IMG/VR virus record: IMGVR_UViG_3300037961_002849
Location: 1 to 55,547 of that record
Length of the DNA: 55,547 nucleotides
Strand: one strand, 5' to 3'
Source: a virus
Made by a program: the position numbers and the translations under genes. Positions 51,959 through 55,547 of this stretch are shown here, piece by piece (position 1 is the first letter of the stretch; the number at the start of each line of letters is the position of its first letter). Below the pieces are notes generated by a model, which saw only the letters and a list, made by a program, of their open reading frames with translations, was not told where the DNA came from and did no database searches.

Positions 51959-52112
51959 AAATGTATTCTAGTAAAATTTCGTAACGACTCACTTTAGAGG
52001 ACATCCCAAATGTATTAGGGGATAGTGCTATTATTTGCTTGCAGTGTCTTATAGCTCCGTCGTACCCATTCCTTTCTATTAGAGACAGAGCTTCTTTTTT
52101 AAATGATTTCAC
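51900..52112 (-). CDS. Hypothetical protein
   Basis: 70 residues, basic N-terminus (MKSFKKEALSLIERNGYDGA), helical. Overlaps the upstream gene by 4 nt. No family recognised. Its end is antisense to the lipoprotein ORF at 51827-51958. Confidence 0.55.
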   Translation of the reverse strand: MKSFKKEALSLIERNGYDGAIRHCKQIIALSPNTFGMSSKVSRYEILLEYISTMRDDVSQLYHNHQQHTG

Positions 52113-52303
52113 TCTATCAACAATCTATCTATTTTCTCTGGATCAAACCTTCTAATTCTGCGTAAGCGCTCATTTTCTAGGGCTCGTGCTTTTTCATATT
52201 CCTCACGTCCGCTGTCAATGCCTAGGTCTGTAAACATTTTAGCGTTTCTGCGTAACACGCAGTCTATCACCATCTTGGCTTCTGGGTTTTCTGTATAGCT
52301 CAT
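52109..52303 (-). CDS. Hypothetical protein, charged
   Basis: 64 residues starting MSYTENPEAKMVIDCVLRRN. An in-frame ATG at 52345 would add 14 residues but overlaps the upstream gene; TATCTTTA at 52311-52318, 7 nt from the chosen ATG, resembles the -7 boxes. The C-terminal half is Arg/Glu-rich (RALENERLRRIRRFDPEKID). Confidence 0.5.
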   Translation of the reverse strand: MSYTENPEAKMVIDCVLRRNAKMFTDLGIDSGREEYEKARALENERLRRIRRFDPEKIDRLLIE

Positions 52304-52328
52304 AACGGTATAAAGATAAGAAAACCTA

Positions 52329-52610
52329 TTAAATGCCTTGGACAACCGTGCTCTCCCACTCTAGGTCATCAGCGAATATTGGGGTGTTTTCCCCTACATA
52401 TGCGTTAAATGTGTTGTATTCTAGGTAATCTATGGCCTCTTCTTCGTTTATTTTATCATCATGGCACATCTTCGCTATGCACAGTGATCTCGAGTATATC
52501 ACTTTCCATCCTACGGGGTCGAATCCTATGATGCACTCGTCCCACCCATCAGCAAAGAGAACGTCTTCTGTGTAGGAGTACATCTCTATGATAAGTTCTT
52601 TTTTATTCAT
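52329..52610 (-). CDS. Hypothetical phage protein
   Basis: 93 residues, acidic. The segment AIDYLEYNTFNAYVGENTPI is a pattern met in small phage proteins. Function unknown. It lies 1 nt after the PD-(D/E)XK gene. Confidence 0.6.
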   Translation of the reverse strand: MNKKELIIEMYSYTEDVLFADGWDECIIGFDPVGWKVIYSRSLCIAKMCHDDKINEEEAIDYLEYNTFNAYVGENTPIFADDLEWESTVVQGI

Positions 52611-52611
52611 C

Positions 52612-53106
52612 TTACAGTGTATTTAATTCTTCTAAATTCATTAGGTAGCAGTCATGCGAAAACCTCCAGTCTCTATTGGCCAACTCTCCCGGGTCGAGAT
52701 CCCCCTTTTTGTGGAATGAGGCTTTTTCGAAAAATTCTTTCTTCGGCATGTACCCTGCTATGTATACTTTACTCATGTCGTTCATCACATAGGTGAACAT
52801 GTAGTAATCGCACCGCTGCCTTGTGTTCCAAGAGGATACTGTAACTCGGAATCCTTCGCGCGGCTTGTAGTTTGTTCTTTTGCTTTTTACGTCGATGCTT
52901 AGTCCGTTAGCTTTGAGGTCGTAGTCATAGGTGCTTGTGTCGGTAACTTTGTTGCCTCTACCTTCCAACACGTCCAGCACAATGATCTCACCTAGTGCGC
53001 CAGCTAGGTTTCCATCACCCTTGGTGATAGATCCATTGAGCTCTTGAAACTCAAATCGAGTTCTAGCTCTTTCTAGCTGGTCCTTTGTAACACTAACTTC
53101 TATCAC
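52612..53106 (-). CDS. PD-(D/E)XK nuclease-like protein
   Basis: 164 residues. GDGNLAGALGEIIVLDVL (residues about 30-47) supplies the first-helix Glu; YDYDLKANGLSIDVKSKRTN (60-79) carries Asp62 and the D-V-K pair of the nuclease core. An endonuclease or resolvase role is likely. It overlaps the small TM protein gene by 14 nt. Confidence 0.65.
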   Translation of the reverse strand: MIEVSVTKDQLERARTRFEFQELNGSITKGDGNLAGALGEIIVLDVLEGRGNKVTDTSTYDYDLKANGLSIDVKSKRTNYKPREGFRVTVSSWNTRQRCDYYMFTYVMNDMSKVYIAGYMPKKEFFEKASFHKKGDLDPGELANRDWRFSHDCYLMNLEELNTL

Positions 53107-53191
53107 TATCTGTCATCTTTTTAAATAAGTAGATATGCCAGGCAATAATTAATAATATTACTACCGCCCATTCAATCAGATTCAATTCCAT
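53093..53191 (-). CDS. Small single-TM protein (32 aa)
   Basis: MELNLIEWAVVILLIIAWHI then YLFKKMTDSDRS: one membrane helix with a basic cytosolic end. It overlaps both neighbours (20 and 14 nt) like other genes in this block. Membrane micro-proteins here could be involved in inhibition or lysis timing; role unknown. Confidence 0.55.
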   Translation of the reverse strand: MELNLIEWAVVILLIIAWHIYLFKKMTDSDRS

Positions 53192-53306
53192 ATTCCTTTA
53201 AATCTCTAGTGCATATCTCAGCTATGCGATGTGTCTCATTTTTTTCTTTCTCAGAATTTAGTGAGTCGATTTTAATAAGCAATCGGCTCATAGTATTTTC
53301 TCTCAT
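53172..53306 (-). CDS. Small charged protein (44 aa)
   Basis: MRENTMSRLLIKIDSLNSEK and then EKNETHRIAEICTRDLKEYG. Overlaps the TM protein gene start by 20 nt. Helical, no family recognised. An internal ATG (residue 6) is a possible start. Confidence 0.5.
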   Translation of the reverse strand: MRENTMSRLLIKIDSLNSEKEKNETHRIAEICTRDLKEYGIESD

Positions 53307-53313
53307 TGCTCTT

Positions 53314-53499
53314 TTACATTTTAATTAGTCTAAGTCTTCTCTGGTACTTACGAATCAGTAGGGCTGAATTCGTTAATTGTTTTTGTAGTTCATCGGTCCA
53401 CCCAAACCTACTTGCTTGTATGGTTAAGTTGATTTGATCAAGCTCTAGCATACGGAGATACTTCTCTATCTCTCTTATGTGGCGTCTCTTTCTAATCAT
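53314..53499 (-). CDS. Small basic helical protein
   Basis: 61 residues, Arg/Lys-rich (MIRKRRHIREIEKYLRMLEL). Helical; no family recognised. Confidence 0.55.
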   Translation of the reverse strand: MIRKRRHIREIEKYLRMLELDQINLTIQASRFGWTDELQKQLTNSALLIRKYQRRLRLIKM

Positions 53500-53518
53500 T
53501 TCTCTTTGGTGTTAAAGG

Positions 53519-53656
53519 TTACCTTCCTTGTCCTCTGTATTTCTTTCTGTAGTTCTTCGATGTCTTCGTTCCGGAGTTTCTTGTTTTTGCATGTACTCCG
53601 GGGCGAGACTTCTTAGACTTTTTCAGATACACTCTTGCTGATTGCTTCTTAGCCAT
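53519..53656 (-). CDS. Small basic protein (45 aa), KKSRPGVHAKT motif
   Basis: MAKKQSARVYLKKSKKSRPG followed by VHAKTRNSGTKTSKNYRKKY. Lys/Arg-rich and likely nucleic-acid binding. The KSRPGVHAKT...SKNYRKKYRGQG pattern recurs in small phage proteins. It lies 4 nt from the 53661 gene. Confidence 0.65.
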   Translation of the reverse strand: MAKKQSARVYLKKSKKSRPGVHAKTRNSGTKTSKNYRKKYRGQGR

Positions 53657-53660
53657 TTCT

Positions 53661-53987
53661 CTATGTATTTTCTATCTCGTTGATTTCCAATGCGTTAGCT
53701 CTGTTTTCTTCAACCGCTAGTTTAAGTCCCCCTATCTCCTCCAGCGTCATGTCTAGGATGACGTCTACTTTAGATTTTATCTCGTCAAATAGATTGGAGT
53801 CCGTCATGTCGAGGGCAACAACCTTATCGTTGATTGTTTGCTCTATGGATTTCTCTAGGTTCTTGATCTTATTCTTTAGGCTGTGCTTGTAGATGTTTGT
53901 GCCTTTGACGTCGTCCATTGCCTCGAGCGTGCTCTGTAGCAGTACCGTTGTTTTTACTAGTATCTTGAAAAGATTTGCGTCTATCAT
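53661..53987 (-). CDS. Coiled-coil protein
   Basis: 108 residues, all helical with heptad-like spacing (LKNKIKNLEKSIEQTINDKV). No family recognised. Coupled to the upstream gene by a 4-nt overlap. Confidence 0.55.
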   Translation of the reverse strand: MIDANLFKILVKTTVLLQSTLEAMDDVKGTNIYKHSLKNKIKNLEKSIEQTINDKVVALDMTDSNLFDEIKSKVDVILDMTLEEIGGLKLAVEENRANALEINEIENT

Positions 53988-54277
53988 CTTGAAAACTTCT
54001 CTGCGAACCCACCGGAAAAATCCGACTGTTCTGTTATACCTCCCGTTTGTTTCAGCTCCTTGACCATCTGCTCGAGTCGCTGCCTTTCCTGCAGCAGCTC
54101 TCTGGCGTCGGTAGCTGTAATCTTTATCGCTTGTAGCTCAGCCTTGCGCTGTGACCCGCCGGCCTCTGGATCGACGGGCTTTTTTATTTCGTCGATCATA
54201 TTATTGATAGCCACTTCCATGGAGGCCATCAGCCTTTCAGCTGCATCAAGCGTTGTGAACTTCTTCGATTTCGACAT
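53984..54277 (-). CDS. Helical protein
   Basis: 97 residues starting MSKSKKFTTLDAAERLMASM; an ATG at 54292 would add five residues. The protein is helical with a Gly/Ser-rich end. It overlaps the co-chaperonin gene by 32 nt. Unknown role; it may belong to the head-assembly set with the co-chaperonin. Confidence 0.55.
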   Translation of the reverse strand: MSKSKKFTTLDAAERLMASMEVAINNMIDEIKKPVDPEAGGSQRKAELQAIKITATDARELLQERQRLEQMVKELKQTGGITEQSDFSGGFAEKFSR

Positions 54278-54842
54278 AAAGCAAATCATCAAATCTCATT
54301 CTCCAGTATTTCTCTCCGTCGATTTCTATTTCGTAGTCGGAATTCTTTGAAAACCCTACGATATCGCCTACCCTAATTCCAGCCTCTTCCAGAACCTTAT
54401 TTGTAAACGCAACCTTGCCGCGCTTATTTTCTTTCTCTTCAAAGCTTATGATTTGGATGGTGTTGCTCTTGAGCTCTTCTTCCTCTTCCATGGGGTGGAG
54501 CAGTACCCATCCCGATAGTGCTCGGATGCCGTTTTCATCTTTCACGGCGAATGCCTGGGATGAATATGGAGTGTCGGGGTGGTATCTTACTATGAATAGT
54601 TTTTCATCTTCATATACTAACCCTTGGCCTTTATCCATTACCACGTGGTGGTGGAAGTATAGTGTATCACCTTTGTTTGCGATATTTTCATCGCGCATGG
54701 GCACGGAGACGATCTCGCCTTCCATCACCCGGTGTTCAAACTCATTGTATTTTGAAGCTAGATAAAGCTCCTCCCCGTTCACCTCTATGGTGTCTTTAAA
54801 TCTCTTGGATAGACGCACCAAGAAATTCTCTACCATTTTCAT
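54246..54842 (-). CDS. GroES-like co-chaperonin
   Basis: 198 residues. The C-terminal block ALSGWVLLHPMEEEEE (about 108-123) and IRVGDIVGFSKNSDYEIEID with WRMRFDDLLYV (about 155-192) follow the GroES barrel pattern (L.GWVLL.P, VGD.V.F......I...G..Y..M...D.L). The N-terminal 105 residues appear to be a second, more distant barrel. Phage co-chaperonins such as T4 gp31 replace host GroES in folding the capsid protein; a similar job is inferred here. Confidence 0.7.
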   Translation of the reverse strand: MKMVENFLVRLSKRFKDTIEVNGEELYLASKYNEFEHRVMEGEIVSVPMRDENIANKGDTLYFHHHVVMDKGQGLVYEDEKLFIVRYHPDTPYSSQAFAVKDENGIRALSGWVLLHPMEEEEELKSNTIQIISFEEKENKRGKVAFTNKVLEEAGIRVGDIVGFSKNSDYEIEIDGEKYWRMRFDDLLYVEIEEVHNA

Positions 54843-54845
54843 ACG

Positions 54846-55079
54846 CTAGAAATTTAAGTCATATTCAATTAAGCAGGGTACGTTCTCTACTGTTTTCCAC
54901 AGCATCAAACCTTCCTCCCCTTTCAAATATACTAAATATCTTTTGATTGAGTGTTTTGCGAGATGTCTTTCGTCCAATATAATGGAGTCTACTTTCATTT
55001 GCCCTACGCGCATACCTACGTAATACGCCATTGCGTCCTTGGGATTTTGCCCAATGACAACTTTTCTAATAAGATTCAT
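54846..55079 (-). CDS. Small phage protein, NPKDAMAYYVG motif
   Basis: 77 residues with KVVIGQNPKDAMAYYVGMRV, a motif repeated in small proteins near phage chaperonin or terminase genes. Unknown function. Confidence 0.6.
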   Translation of the reverse strand: MNLIRKVVIGQNPKDAMAYYVGMRVGQMKVDSIILDERHLAKHSIKRYLVYLKGEEGLMLWKTVENVPCLIEYDLNF

Positions 55080-55080
55080 T

Positions 55081-55365
55081 TTAATTTAATCTATTTATCC
55101 ACCAGTCTATTGTTCCGTTTGGGGGATCGTCTTTATTTTCCTCCCAAGCTTGCATCATAAAGTCGGTAACCTCATCGAATTCATCGTCGTTGTCAAATAC
55201 AAAATCATACACTGCGTTGAGCTTGTTTGTCTCGGACTCATCATCGATAATGCCCACGAAACAAGAGAGCACGAGTCTGTCATCGATACCGATTTCGTAT
55301 GCCATTTCTTTTATGCTGGCAAGAACCGTGGCAACAGTCTCCAAAAACTCTTGGTCGCTGGTCAT
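55081..55365 (-). CDS. Acidic protein
   Basis: 94 residues, strongly acidic (DFVFDNDDEFDEVTDFMMQA), helical. No family is recognised. First leftward gene from the right tip; a -7 box TATATTTG (55390-55397) lies 24 nt upstream. Confidence 0.6.
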   Translation of the reverse strand: MTSDQEFLETVATVLASIKEMAYEIGIDDRLVLSCFVGIIDDESETNKLNAVYDFVFDNDDEFDEVTDFMMQAWEENKDDPPNGTIDWWINRLN

Positions 55366-55389
55366 ATTATTTTTAATTTAGCTGTTAAA

Positions 55390-55397
55390 CAAATATA
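55390..55397 (-). promoter_or_regulatory. -7 box TATATTTG of the rightmost late unit
   Basis: Leftward TATATTTG, 24 nt before the ATG at 55365, at the divergence with the rightward gene at 55418. Confidence 0.5.
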
Positions 55398-55417
55398 ATT
55401 TAAAATCTAAGGCGCCG

Positions 55418-55547
55418 ATGAAAGCTTCCAGATCTTTACCACCAATTATTTATTCACAGCATATGGCCGCCGCTCAACTCTGGAGGGACATTATTGATGA
55501 ATACCAAATAAAAACCAACCGGCAGCGCCGAAATGTTAGGGTGCGTC
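55418..55547 (+). CDS. Hypothetical protein, 3' partial
   Basis: Begins MKASRSLPPIIYSHSMAAAQ and runs off the window after 43 codons; basic at the end (KTNRQRRNVRVR). If the window ends are contiguous, the frame would stop at window positions 18-20, giving 49 residues and overlapping the ATG at position 7. Confidence 0.5.
   Translation, partial: MKASRSLPPIIYSQHMAAAQLWRDIIDEYQIKTNRQRRNVRVR

Noticed and set aside
1-55547. tRNA genes, CRISPR arrays, integrase, transposase, reverse transcriptase or retron
   Set aside because: I found no cloverleaf with a TTCRA T-loop, no regularly spaced direct repeats outside the fibre gene, and no matching protein motifs in any listed gene.

Overview
The window reads as a nearly complete genome of a tailed, podovirus-like phage of a marine Bacteroidetes (flavobacterial) host. 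The support is a full virion gene set without any tape-measure or contractile-tail gene, A-rich leaders without Shine-Dalgarno sequences, many copies of the Bacteroidetes -7 promoter box (TAnnTTTG), and Bacteroidetes-type families such as the BT4734-like primase domain. I see no integrase, repressor, tRNA, CRISPR array or phage RNA polymerase, so a lytic phage using host RNA polymerase is the simplest reading.

Layout. (1) Left tip, 1-732: one rightward ORF, then two small basic leftward proteins. (2) 733-1521: a largely gene-free divergent control region with hairpins, a consensus rightward promoter at 1472-1503 and perhaps three micro-ORFs. (3) 1522-11926, rightward early/replication region: about a dozen small unknown genes, then a recombination-replication cassette (Erf annealing protein, PD-(D/E)XK exonuclease, SSB-like protein with a DDLPF tail, DUF3310, primase-helicase, DUF1064 nuclease, GIY-YIG nuclease). 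(4) 55365-11923, leftward late region: from the right tip inward, small genes with a GroES-like co-chaperonin and a PD-(D/E)XK protein, then terminase, portal, fibres including a 1546-aa fibre with an S74 chaperone, a lysis/envelope cluster, scaffold, major capsid protein, connector and tail-tube proteins, ejected internal proteins ending in a giant 3324-aa protein, holin and a DUF5675 protein.

Working together. Early genes run from the ~1.5 kb promoter, and a second promoter drives the recombination cassette. Late genes fall into several units, most with a TAnnTTTG box just upstream of the first start codon (often only 4-6 nt away) and strong GC hairpin terminators between units. Two rightward genes interrupt the leftward late block: a secreted 124-aa protein with its own promoter (34.3 kb) and a 43-aa lipoprotein (51.8 kb).

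Most notable are the giant virion-type protein carrying two successive protein-kinase-like modules separated by a recurring (D/N)RARL boundary motif, and an envelope cluster (outer-membrane barrel-like protein, exported thioredoxin-fold protein without CxxC, membrane/coiled-coil protein, transglycosylase). Ten genes of 60 codons or fewer that are easily missed are described individually.
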